Shown: positions 1-7,728 of the stretch, piece after piece
How positions within the stretch are numbered: the first letter of the stretch is position 1
How the letters are laid out: the number at the start of each line of letters is the position of its first letter
From: Virgibacillus natechei
GTDB lineage: Bacteria; Bacillota; Bacilli; Bacillales; Amphibacillaceae
Direction: 5' to 3'
Length of the DNA stretch: 64,000 nt
Assembly (NCBI RefSeq): GCF_026013645.1
Contig: NZ_CP110224.1
Coordinates: forward strand, 806,001 to 870,000
Program-made: the position numbers and the translations under genes
Notes under the pieces: model-generated
Database searches by the model: none
Told to the model about the DNA's origin: nothing
The model's input: the letters and a program-made list of their open reading frames with translations, nothing else

Positions 1-39
1 TATAATATAGTTAAAAAGCACAAAGAGGTGTATGCATGT

Positions 40-456
40 ATGTATAATAGTCCTTATTATCATTATCAACCTGTTCGTCGGGATTATCCGTATTACGTAA
101 ATTATAGTAATCCTACTCCTAATCCTTCGCAGCAATTACACGAACATCCTTTTCATTCTTCTAATGGGCAAGCACTTTATCAAACACCTTATGAACAATT
201 TGCAAAACCAAAACAACCCAGTTTTTCACCTAATCATATACCAATAAATCCAACTCCATATCAACCTCTGAACCCGTCACATTCAAATCCCACTACTACG
301 GAAGAGCAAACGGATCCTAATATGTATGCTCAAGATACAAAAGAACAAGTGGACTTTGATAAAATGTTAACGACAGTAGGGCAGTTAGCCAATACCTATC
401 ATCAAGTTTCTCCGATTGTGAAGCAATTTGGTACGATCATAAAAGGGTTCAGATAA
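40..456 (+). CDS. yppG: YppG-like small protein
   Basis: A 138-residue protein rich in Pro, Tyr, Asn, Gln and His, with no transmembrane segment or signal peptide. The only conserved-looking part is the C-terminus (VDFDKMLTTVGQLANTYHQV), which I recognise as the YppG-like family of Bacillaceae, whose function is not established. The reading frame is open from a GTG at 28, but the ribosome-binding site AAAGAGG lies at 22-28, so the ATG at 40 is the better start. A hairpin terminator follows directly. The Tyr/Pro-rich low-complexity N-terminal part resembles spore-coat-type proteins; that is inference only. Confidence 0.75.
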   Translation: MYNSPYYHYQPVRRDYPYYVNYSNPTPNPSQQLHEHPFHSSNGQALYQTPYEQFAKPKQPSFSPNHIPINPTPYQPLNPSHSNPTTTEEQTDPNMYAQDTKEQVDFDKMLTTVGQLANTYHQVSPIVKQFGTIIKGFR

Positions 457-465
457 GGAATGAAC

Positions 466-508
466 AAAAAGCTGATGGTTGGAAACTATCTCCCATCAGC
501 TTTAGCGT
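466..508 (+). terminator. Rho-independent terminator after yppG
   Basis: The stem GCTGATGG/CCATCAGC (471-478 and 493-500) is flanked by AAAAA on the left and TTT plus a T-rich stretch on the right. Confidence 0.7.
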
Positions 509-624
509 TTGGTGAAATACAAAAAACAGTAATACTGGAAAAACAATATACTGGTGTTGAGTAATAGTTTGTAGAGATAATGGGTAAAAGATAGGTAGGG
601 TATTTAAAAAAGAGGAGAATGATT

Positions 625-1344
625 ATGGTTGGCTGTTTAATTATCCACGGATTTACAGGAGGACCATATGAAGTAGACCCATTAGCGGACTATCTTAAAA
701 AAAATACGGACTGGCATATTGAAGTTCCAACATTACCAGGACATGGAAGAAACCTTGATCTAAAAGATGTTTCTTATAAAAAATGGATACGAGCAGCAGA
801 AGATTCGCTAAAGAAGTTAAAAAGTAAATATGACAAAATTAATATTATTGGATTTTCAATGGGTGGTATGATTGCCTCCTATTTAGCATCCAAATATAAA
901 GTAGAAAATCTTGTTTTGTTAGCTCCCTCTGGTAAATTTCTGTCCATTAGACAACTGAGCCTTGATATAGCATCAGTAGCCGCAGACGGAATGCGGGGCA
1001 ATTTGAAGAAAAACAAATTATACGTACACTATAAAAAGAAAATGGGGACGATACCTTTTAAAGCAAATATCGAATTTATTAAGTTAATCAAATTCACTCG
1101 CAAATATTTAAAAAAAGTAACATCACCTGTATTAATCGCTCAAGGCCAGCAGGACGGAATGGTGCCGTATAAAACAGCATATTATTTGGATAAGGAACTT
1201 AAGTCCAAACAGAAAGAAGTCGTGTTTTTTGAGAGGTCCAGGCACCTTATTTGTTTAGGCGATGATAAGGATTTGCTTAACAAAATGGTCTACGAATTTC
1301 TAATGGAGCCCAAAAGTGAAAAGCCAGAAAAACCATCACAATAA
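625..1344 (+). CDS. Alpha/beta hydrolase (carboxylesterase-like)
   Basis: A 240-residue serine hydrolase. It opens with the usual HGFTGGP oxyanion-hole segment. The nucleophile elbow is GFSMGG, a plausible catalytic Asp lies in GQQDGMV and the catalytic His in SRHL near the C-terminus. Length and motif spacing fit the Est30/YvaK group of small cytosolic carboxylesterases. The substrate cannot be read from sequence. AGAGGAG at 611-617 sits only one base before the ATG at 619 but seven before the ATG at 625, so 625 is chosen. It appears monocistronic, with its own terminator overlapping the stop codon. Confidence 0.85.
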   Translation: MVGCLIIHGFTGGPYEVDPLADYLKKNTDWHIEVPTLPGHGRNLDLKDVSYKKWIRAAEDSLKKLKSKYDKINIIGFSMGGMIASYLASKYKVENLVLLAPSGKFLSIRQLSLDIASVAADGMRGNLKKNKLYVHYKKKMGTIPFKANIEFIKLIKFTRKYLKKVTSPVLIAQGQQDGMVPYKTAYYLDKELKSKQKEVVFFERSRHLICLGDDKDLLNKMVYEFLMEPKSEKPEKPSQ

Positions 1345-1370
1345 TTGTGAAAATGTTTTTCTGGTTTTTT
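1324..1370 (+). terminator. Terminator overlapping the hydrolase 3' end
   Basis: CCAGAAAAAC (1324-1333, inside the coding end) pairs with GTTTTTCTGG (1355-1364), followed by six T residues. Confidence 0.75.
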
Positions 1371-1382
1371 ATATAAGAAATC

Positions 1383-2237
1383 CTAATCTTTGAAGAAAGA
1401 AATGACTAAGGCACCGTCACCGCCATAATTTGAGATTAATGGTCCCGTTTCGCTCAGGTATTTATCTTTAAATGGATAGTTATTGCTAATGTCTGCTAGA
1501 ACACTTTTTGCTCGATCCTCTGCATTACAATGTGTCATGGTAATTACTTTATCTTCAACATTTTTCGTGTATTCACCAATTTGTTGAACAAAACGTCCTA
1601 TTGATTTTTTATCCCCTCGAACCTTTTCCGTAACCTCAATCATACCTTCTTCGCTTGCTCTCATTAAAAGTTTGATGTTGAGTGTTTTGGCAATTGTACC
1701 TTTTACTTTGTCCAAACGACCACCTAAAATTAAATTTTCAAGTGTCTTTAAAACAAATAATGTTGTTGTTTGTTCCACTCGATGTTGCATGTGTTCGACG
1801 AGCTCTTCAAATGGATGATCTTCATTTATTTTCTTACTTACTTCATGCATTAAAAGTCCAATTCCACATGAGGCTGTCTTGGTGTTAATCACTTCGATTC
1901 TTCGGTTGGGCTCCTCTTCAAGTAACATATTTTTCCCGATACTAGCATTATCATAGGTACTGCTAATTTCTTTCGATATGCTTAACATGAGAATTGGAGT
2001 TCTAGGATCGATCTGCTTGTACGCATTATAGAAATCATGCGGACTAGGAGCAGCTGAACGTGGTAGCTGATTGGTTTCTTTTATTTTTTTATAGTAACTT
2101 TGTAAATCCATCGTCTCGCCAGTTTTGAATTCTTCATCATCAAAATGCAAATAGAGTGGAACAACGCTAATATTCAATACGTCCTGTAAACGATCGGGAA
2201 TATCTGCGCCACCATCTGTCATTAGTTGAATATCCAT
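1383..2237 (-). CDS. DegV family fatty-acid-binding protein
   Basis: A 284-residue protein of the DegV family (cytosolic fatty-acid-binding proteins; FakB proteins deliver exogenous fatty acids to the FakA kinase). The N-terminal MTDGGADIP and the LSISKEISSTYDNA segment are typical of the two DegV lobes, as is the LILGGRLDKVKG motif in the middle. Full length for the family. No fakA-like kinase lies nearby, so its place in phospholipid synthesis is inferred from the family only. It is transcribed away from the hydrolase and shares orientation with the transporter upstream on the minus strand, about 145 bp apart. Confidence 0.88.
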   Translation of the reverse strand: MDIQLMTDGGADIPDRLQDVLNISVVPLYLHFDDEEFKTGETMDLQSYYKKIKETNQLPRSAAPSPHDFYNAYKQIDPRTPILMLSISKEISSTYDNASIGKNMLLEEEPNRRIEVINTKTASCGIGLLMHEVSKKINEDHPFEELVEHMQHRVEQTTTLFVLKTLENLILGGRLDKVKGTIAKTLNIKLLMRASEEGMIEVTEKVRGDKKSIGRFVQQIGEYTKNVEDKVITMTHCNAEDRAKSVLADISNNYPFKDKYLSETGPLISNYGGDGALVISFFKD

Positions 2238-2382
2238 GACATCACCCGCTTCATAAGTTTAGTGTTGTTTCTATTATATCAGTTACCAAATACTTTTGTA
2301 TAAAGTAAACTTCATTTCGTGAGCTTTCGGGCGCATAGGACGTGTCGTATTCAGTCGAGTTGCCCGTTAACTCCGATAAATT

Positions 2383-3297
2383 TTACGTTTTGCTTCCCTT
2401 CTTTGAGATGGTAACTTTCTTTTTGCGTGACGTGCTTACAATGAATAAAAGTAAACCAAAAATAACGATGGTTCCACCTAGTAATTGCGGCCATGTGACA
2501 ACTTCTCCTAAAACGAAGTATGCAAGTATGCTAGCACCTACAGGCTCTAGGACAATTCCCATTGAAATAGTGGATGTACTCAGCCACTTCAGCGCCCAAT
2601 TAAATAGCGTATGACCAAAAAATGTAGGGAAGATTGCTAAGGCTAGAAATATCCACCAATGATCTGAAGGGTAACCAAAGAACGGATTTTGAAGAACCAG
2701 GTTATAGATGATTAATGTGACAGTACTAGCACTGTAGACAATAAACGTATAGGTCACCAGCGATAAATTTCTTCGCACACGCTGTCCAGACAAAAAATAT
2801 ATCGTAATCATGATTGCACCTAATAATGCAAGCATATTCCCAAATAAAGCTGTACCACTTATTTGCAAATCACCCCAATTGATTATGAAACTGCCCATTA
2901 AAGCGATAATCATGCTGATAACAGCCCCTGCTGAGAAACGTTCCTTGAAAAAGAAATACGTTCCCAAGAAAGCAAATATTGGCTGCAACGTGACTAATAC
3001 CACTGAACTTGCGACAGAGGTATAATTCAATGATTCAAACCAGAGAATAAAATGAAGAGCTAAAAAAAATCCAGCAAGGGTAGAGAGAAGCCAATCTCTC
3101 TTGCTGATTAACCGAAATTCATTTCGATATTTAAGCAACACTAGCGGTAACATGATGATTACAGCGAATAATAAGCGATATGTAGCTATTATTCCTGCAG
3201 GCGCTTGATCGGCTAATTTAACTAATACTGCTGAAGCAGAGACAGTGATCACACCAATAACAACCGCTATATATGGATTAAACGGAGGACGACGCAT
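2383..3297 (-). CDS. EamA/DMT superfamily membrane transporter
   Basis: A 304-residue, very hydrophobic protein with about ten predicted transmembrane segments and the internal two-fold EamA repeat: a first half ending near the ILWFESLNYTS segment, and a second half with LFNWALKWLSTSTISM and LEPVGASILAYFVLGE. These are typical of drug/metabolite exporters of the DMT superfamily. The substrate is unknown. The start is supported by AAGGAG seven bases upstream. The last ~15 residues are lysine-rich and cytoplasmic. Confidence 0.88.
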   Translation of the reverse strand: MRRPPFNPYIAVVIGVITVSASAVLVKLADQAPAGIIATYRLLFAVIIMLPLVLLKYRNEFRLISKRDWLLSTLAGFFLALHFILWFESLNYTSVASSVVLVTLQPIFAFLGTYFFFKERFSAGAVISMIIALMGSFIINWGDLQISGTALFGNMLALLGAIMITIYFLSGQRVRRNLSLVTYTFIVYSASTVTLIIYNLVLQNPFFGYPSDHWWIFLALAIFPTFFGHTLFNWALKWLSTSTISMGIVLEPVGASILAYFVLGEVVTWPQLLGGTIVIFGLLLFIVSTSRKKKVTISKKGSKT

Positions 3298-3343
3298 GTA
3301 AATTCTCCTTTTTATGCTTGAAAATTGGAAGGTGTTTGATGAA

Positions 3344-3408
3344 TCGGCTTCTTTCCGATTACGATCATTAATCCGACTTCACATCTAACCTCTAGAAAGA
3401 CGCTAGTT
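3344..3408. repeat. Dispersed repeat family 2, copy 1
   Basis: This stretch resembles 5397-5462: ATCGGCTT-TTT-CCGA, then ATCAATCCGAC or ATTAATCCGAC, then CTAACCTCT or CTAAACCTCT, and AAAGACG. Both copies lie upstream of a plus-strand operon (cshA and ydbST). I see no open reading frame in them. Confidence 0.45.
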
Positions 3409-3484
3409 ATTGTATAGCATTACTTATTTTATCACTGTACAAACAAAAAATCACTTCGCAGTTAGTATCAAAGGGAGATTTGTG

Positions 3485-3552
3485 ATATAATACAAAATGT
3501 ATGAGTTTTCGAGTGAGGCCTCTTACCAAAAATTGGTGATGCCTTTTTTGTA
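3485..3552 (+). promoter_or_regulatory. Possible leader or small RNA ending in a terminator upstream of cshA
   Basis: A TATAAT (3485-3490) is followed ~25 bases later by an imperfect hairpin (AGGC...ACCAA / TTGGT...GCCT, 3517-3543) and a T6 tract. It could be an attenuator in the cshA leader, a short independent RNA, or a chance terminator. The rest of the 430-base gap holds repeat copy 1 and nothing else I recognise. Confidence 0.35.
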
Positions 3553-3727
3553 CTTTAAAAATGAAAGTAAATATATGAGATGCGTTCATTCTTAATTTCC
3601 CGAGACATAAAAAATGTTTTAAACGACTGAATACGGGAATAATATTTAATGTAACTAAAGTATGAGAAAAATATCTAGGGCCTCTTCTACGAATAAATTT
3701 TTATTAACAGAAGGAGTAGACGTATAG

Positions 3728-5203
3728 GTGACAACATTTAAAGAACTAGGTGTATCAACCCCCATTATGAAAGCATTGGAGAAAATGGGATTTGAAGAAT
3801 CAACACCAATCCAAGCAGAGACAATACCCTTAGCAATGCAAGGGAATGACGTTATTGGACAAGCTCAAACAGGTACAGGTAAAACGGCAGCCTTTGGTAT
3901 TCCGATGATCGAAAAAATCGATCCAAAAGAAAGGAAGATACAAGGGTTAATTGTAGCTCCAACACGTGAGCTCGCCGTTCAAGTAGCTGAAGAAATTAAC
4001 CGATTGGCGAAATTTAAAGGTGTTCGCGCATTATCCATTTATGGTGGTCAACACATGGAAAGACAAATACGTGCGTTGAAGGACGGTCCACATATTGTCG
4101 TTGCGACTCCAGGGAGATTGCTTGATCATATGCGCAGGAAAACCATTCGTATAAATATGGTACAAACGGCAGTATTAGATGAAGCGGATGAAATGCTGAA
4201 CATGGGTTTCATTGACGATATTCGTGATATTCTGAAAGGAATCCCAGAAGAAAGGCAAACGTTATTATTCTCAGCTACCATGCCAAAAGAAATTCGTGAC
4301 ATTGCAACGAACTTAATGAAAAGCCCGAAAGAAATCAAAGTTAAAGCAAAAGAAATGACAGTAGAAAATATTGATCAGTATTTTATCGAGATCCCTGAAA
4401 AATTCAAATTCGATACATTAAATAATCATCTAGATATTAATGCGCCAGAACTAGCAATTATATTTAGTAGAACGAAAAAACGTGTGGATGAAATAACGGA
4501 AGGTTTGCAGGCAAGAGGATTCCGTGCTGAAGGAACGCATGGTGATCTGACGCAAGGCAAGCGAACGTCTGTATTAAGTAAATTTAAGTCTGGCCGAATT
4601 GATGTATTAGTCGCAACGGATGTTGCAGCACGCGGTTTAGATATTTCTGGTGTAACGCATGTGTATAACTTTGATATTCCGCAGGATCCTGAAAGTTATG
4701 TACACAGAATTGGACGTACTGGCCGAGCTGGTAAAACAGGGGAAGCCATTTCCTTCATTACGCCAAGAGAAATAGGACATTTGAAATCGATTGAAAAAGT
4801 TACGAAAAGTAAGATGAAACGCCTGATGCCACCAACGAACCAAGATGCACAAAGAGGGCAGCAACAAGTAACAGTCGATAAACTAACAAAAACAATCGAA
4901 CAAAAGGATCTACAAGCGTATCATGAAACAGCAAATGGATTATTACAGGAAAATGATTCTATAACGGTTATTGCAGCTGCATTGAAATTACTTACAAAAG
5001 AACGTAGAGATACACCAGTAAGAATTTCTTCTGTTGCTCCTATCAGTGTGAAAGGACCGAACCGTTCTAAAGATAATAATCGCCGTCCGAACAATAAGCG
5101 ACATTATTCAGGACAAAGAGGTCAAGGCGGCCGTAATCAAGGTGGACGTAACCAAGGCGGAAGAAACCGTAAAGGGAATTACCAAAAACGCAGAAACGAT
5201 TAA
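3728..5203 (+). CDS. cshA: DEAD-box ATP-dependent RNA helicase CshA
   Basis: A 491-residue DEAD-box helicase. Visible motifs in order are the Q motif (STPIQ, residues 25-29), Walker A AQTGTGKT (46-53), PTRELA, DEADEML near 150, SAT, the ARGLD segment and HRIGRTGR. A basic C-terminal tail carries repeated GGRNQ units for RNA binding. CshA unwinds RNA in ribosome biogenesis and in the RNA degradosome; this role comes from the family. The GTG start has AGAAGGAG about ten bases upstream. As in B. subtilis it precedes ydbS-ydbT, but here a strong terminator and a 350-base gap separate them. Confidence 0.95.
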   Translation: MTTFKELGVSTPIMKALEKMGFEESTPIQAETIPLAMQGNDVIGQAQTGTGKTAAFGIPMIEKIDPKERKIQGLIVAPTRELAVQVAEEINRLAKFKGVRALSIYGGQHMERQIRALKDGPHIVVATPGRLLDHMRRKTIRINMVQTAVLDEADEMLNMGFIDDIRDILKGIPEERQTLLFSATMPKEIRDIATNLMKSPKEIKVKAKEMTVENIDQYFIEIPEKFKFDTLNNHLDINAPELAIIFSRTKKRVDEITEGLQARGFRAEGTHGDLTQGKRTSVLSKFKSGRIDVLVATDVAARGLDISGVTHVYNFDIPQDPESYVHRIGRTGRAGKTGEAISFITPREIGHLKSIEKVTKSKMKRLMPPTNQDAQRGQQQVTVDKLTKTIEQKDLQAYHETANGLLQENDSITVIAAALKLLTKERRDTPVRISSVAPISVKGPNRSKDNNRRPNNKRHYSGQRGQGGRNQGGRNQGGRNRKGNYQKRRND

Positions 5204-5207
5204 TAAA

Positions 5208-5251
5208 TAGAACAAAAAGCTCTTGTATTCTAAAGAGCTTTTTTTGTTCGC
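5208..5251 (+). terminator. Terminator after cshA
   Basis: GAACAAAAAGCTCTT (from 5210) pairs with AAGAGCTTTTTTTGTTC (to 5249), giving a long stem with a U-rich 3' arm. Confidence 0.85.
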
Positions 5252-5257
5252 AGTTAA

Positions 5258-5332
5258 GTATAAAAAATTTCTTACTGCATAAGTGCAACTAAGGTTGTCA
5301 CCTAAAGGCTTGGTGACAACCAAGTTTTCTAA
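5258..5332 (+). repeat. MITE-like hairpin repeat family 1, copy A
   Basis: The segment 5269-5332 matches 12741-12803 almost base for base (one local difference). It contains CTGCATAAGTGCAACTAAG, the hairpin GTTGTCACC/GGTGACAAC around TAAAGGCTT, and ends AAGTTTTCTAA. No coding capacity. It lies between the cshA terminator and the ydbS promoter. Confidence 0.75.
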
Positions 5333-5396
5333 GGGTTTTGTTCGTAAATAAAGGAAGTATATAATCTTATATATGGGTAGAAGATTTAGATAGAAA

Positions 5397-5462
5397 AATC
5401 GGCTTTTTTGCCGAATCCCATCAATCCGACCCCTGACTTCTAAACCTCTCCAAAGACGAGAC
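5397..5462. repeat. Dispersed repeat family 2, copy 2
   Basis: Second copy of the element at 3344-3408, sharing ATCGGCTT, CCGA, ATCAATCCGAC and AACCTCT...AAAGACG in the same order and orientation. Confidence 0.45.
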
Positions 5463-5495
5463 GGCGACCGCGTTTTCCTTATGTCTTTCTCTTCT

Positions 5496-5522
5496 TGAAA
5501 TTAATCTGTATAATAATTCGTA
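5496..5522 (+). promoter_or_regulatory. Sigma-W-like promoter of ydbST
   Basis: TGAAAT (5496-5501), 17-base spacer, CGTA (5519-5522). The ECF sigma-W consensus is TGAAAC-N16/17-CGTA, and B. subtilis ydbST belongs to the sigma-W regulon. The start codon of ydbS is 34 bases downstream. A TATAAT overlaps the spacer and could serve sigma-A instead. Confidence 0.55.
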
Positions 5523-5555
5523 AGTGTGATGAATCTAGCATAGGGAGGGGACGTA

Positions 5556-6035
5556 ATGAGGAAACCACCAGTAAACAGGATTGCTCGTGATGCAGTAAAA
5601 GCGTGGCAAATAACAGCAGCGATATACGTAGGTGTTCTATGGTTAGCAACCATCGGAGGTGCAATTATTTCTTATATTAATGATTTAACCTACTGGTATG
5701 TAGCGATTGCCGCGATAATTAGTGTTCTAAGTACATACTTGATTGTTTTTCTATTTCCTAAAATCCGTTGGAGAAGATGGCGTTACGAGGTTTTTGAACA
5801 GGAAATATATATACAACATGGTATTCTAATTGTTTCGCGGACATTGGTACCAATGATTCGGGTACAGCATGTAGATACAAAGCAAGGGCCTATTTTGAAG
5901 AAGTTCCGGCTAGCTAGTGTAACGATTTCAACTGCGGCAACCATCCATGAGATCCCGGCTTTATTGGAAGAAGATGCGTCAGAACTAAGGGATAGTATTT
6001 CTGCATTGGCAAGGGTGAATGAAGATGATGTCTAA
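5556..6035 (+). CDS. ydbS: YdbS-type bacterial PH-domain membrane protein
   Basis: A 159-residue protein with two N-terminal transmembrane segments (about residues 18-40 and 46-70) followed by a bPH2 (DUF304) domain containing YEVFEQEIYIQHGILI and VPMIRVQHVDTKQGP. It is paired with YdbT, whose start overlaps its end. In B. subtilis the ydbST pair gives intrinsic resistance to antimicrobial peptides made by related bacilli; that function is carried over by homology and gene order. GGGAGGGG before the ATG at 5556 supports the start. Confidence 0.9.
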   Translation: MRKPPVNRIARDAVKAWQITAAIYVGVLWLATIGGAIISYINDLTYWYVAIAAIISVLSTYLIVFLFPKIRWRRWRYEVFEQEIYIQHGILIVSRTLVPMIRVQHVDTKQGPILKKFRLASVTISTAATIHEIPALLEEDASELRDSISALARVNEDDV

Positions 6036-7458
6036 GCAGCAACGGCTGCATCCGGCAGCGATATTATTTAATTTTTTTAAAGTAATACGAGAATCTCTAT
6101 TTATAATTATATTAGGATTTATAACATTCAGGGACAATAACTCGACCTATTTTATTCTCGGTATTTCAATCTTAATCATTCTATTAGCTGCCTATAGTGT
6201 AGCTTCTTGGTATCGTTATACGTATCGAGTGGAAGAAGAAGAGCTTCGTGTTGAGTACGGTATCGTGATACGAAAGAAAAGGTATATTTCCATTAATCGA
6301 ATCCAATCGATTGACTTAACTGCTGGTGTTATTCACCGTATTTTTAAGCTAGTAAAAGTACAAATTGAAACGGCAGGTAGTGGCACTGGAGCAGAAGCTG
6401 CATTGAAAGCTGTTAAGCTAAGTGAAGGTGAACGCTTGCGAAGTGAATTAAAAAACAGAAATAAGCAAAAAGAAGTGGAAGTGGAGGAAGAAGAGAGTGA
6501 AACGCCAGCTTATCCATTTTACAAGATTTCATTTAAGCGATTATTTTTAGCAGGATCGACTTCGAGCAGTATTGGTATAATGTTGGCATTTTTATTAATA
6601 GGGGTTTCAGAACTTGAGCAATTTATCCCCGATCGCTTCTATAACAATGCGATGACGTGGGTTATTGGGTTAAGCATTATTATCATCGCGGGTTTGGCGC
6701 TGCTTGTGTTATTCATCCTTTGGGTTTTAGGTATAGCAGGAACCATGATCAAATATGGAAATTTTACTATTACCAAAAATAACGAAGAATTGTTTATCAC
6801 GAGGGGATTATTAGAGAAAAAGCAATTAACGATACCACTAAATAGAATTCAAGCCGTAGGTATTCAAGAAAGCATCATTCGGCAACCATTGGGATATGTA
6901 ACGGTGTTTGCGGAGATAGCTGGTGGTTCTTTGGATAAGGGCGAGGATTTTTCGACTGTTTTATTTCCAATCATGAGGGCAGAGGAAGTAGAGGGGTTTC
7001 TGCAGGAATTACTGCCCAGTTATGCGAAACAACCAGATGAATTCACGCGATTGCCTAAACGTGCACGAAAGTTTTATCTATTCCGTACGGTCATTCCAAT
7101 GGTTTTAATTGGTGCAGTAATTGCATACTTTTTCCCTCAATTTAGCTGGATACCAATCATCTTACTAATTGGTAGCTTATATTTAGGGTTACTACGCTAC
7201 TGGGCAGGTGGATATTATTTGGAAGATAATCATTTAATCATACGCTACCGCGGGTTTAGTAAAATGACAATGGTTATCTATCATAATCGAATTCAATCAT
7301 TCGAGACAACACAGCACAAGATCCAAAAATTTCAGAAGCTGGCTACCATGAAACTTTCTATTATTGGTAAACTAGGTGCAGGAAGACACTATACGATAAA
7401 GGATCTAGATGAAGTCGATGCAGATAAGCTAATGAATTGGTATTCCTACCAAGATTAA
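6025..7458 (+). CDS. ydbT: YdbT-type protein with multiple bPH2 domains
   Basis: A 477-residue membrane protein with six or so transmembrane segments in pairs and three bPH2 (DUF304) units: YRVEEEELRVEYGIV...RIQSIDLT, then ITKNNEELFITRGLL...RIQAVGIQ, then LEDNHLIIRYRGF...RIQSFETT. The repeated RIQ(S/A) segment is the hallmark. It overlaps the 3' end of ydbS by 11 bases, so the two are translationally coupled. AAGGGTG at 6011-6017 favours the ATG at 6025 over those at 6019 and 6028. Role as for ydbS: membrane-level protection against bacteriocins, by homology. Confidence 0.9.
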   Translation: MMSKQQRLHPAAILFNFFKVIRESLFIIILGFITFRDNNSTYFILGISILIILLAAYSVASWYRYTYRVEEEELRVEYGIVIRKKRYISINRIQSIDLTAGVIHRIFKLVKVQIETAGSGTGAEAALKAVKLSEGERLRSELKNRNKQKEVEVEEEESETPAYPFYKISFKRLFLAGSTSSSIGIMLAFLLIGVSELEQFIPDRFYNNAMTWVIGLSIIIIAGLALLVLFILWVLGIAGTMIKYGNFTITKNNEELFITRGLLEKKQLTIPLNRIQAVGIQESIIRQPLGYVTVFAEIAGGSLDKGEDFSTVLFPIMRAEEVEGFLQELLPSYAKQPDEFTRLPKRARKFYLFRTVIPMVLIGAVIAYFFPQFSWIPIILLIGSLYLGLLRYWAGGYYLEDNHLIIRYRGFSKMTMVIYHNRIQSFETTQHKIQKFQKLATMKLSIIGKLGAGRHYTIKDLDEVDADKLMNWYSYQD

Positions 7459-7490
7459 AACACGAAGCCACCTATCGGCTTCGTGTTTAT
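7458..7490 (+). terminator. Terminator after ydbT
   Basis: AACACGAAGCC and GGCTTCGTGTTT form a near-perfect stem with a seven-base loop, followed by a T-rich run. Confidence 0.8.
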
Positions 7491-7494
7491 TTTT

Positions 7495-7552
7495 GGCAAA
7501 TAGGAAGTGTGTATCCCTTCAAAAGGCTTGCATCCAAAGTATAACTGATTTT
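7495..7552. repeat. Degenerate relative of repeat family 1
   Basis: GGCAAATAGGAAGTG at the left and AAAGGCTTGCATCCAAAGTATAAC at the right recall the ends and core of family 1, especially the copies at 34546 and 38649, but the middle is missing. Confidence 0.35.
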
Positions 7553-7728
7553 GAACAAAGGCTATGTCCTTTGTTCACGGGCGGGTGCAATAGTTGAAAC
7601 AAAATGAGATATAATTAGTTACTTAAAAGTTTTACAGGAAGAAATTTAAGGTGATATTAATATGAGTTGGAATAAACAGTTGTAAAAGCCACCTTGAATG
7701 TGAAAAATAAAACAGAAAGGATGATAAA

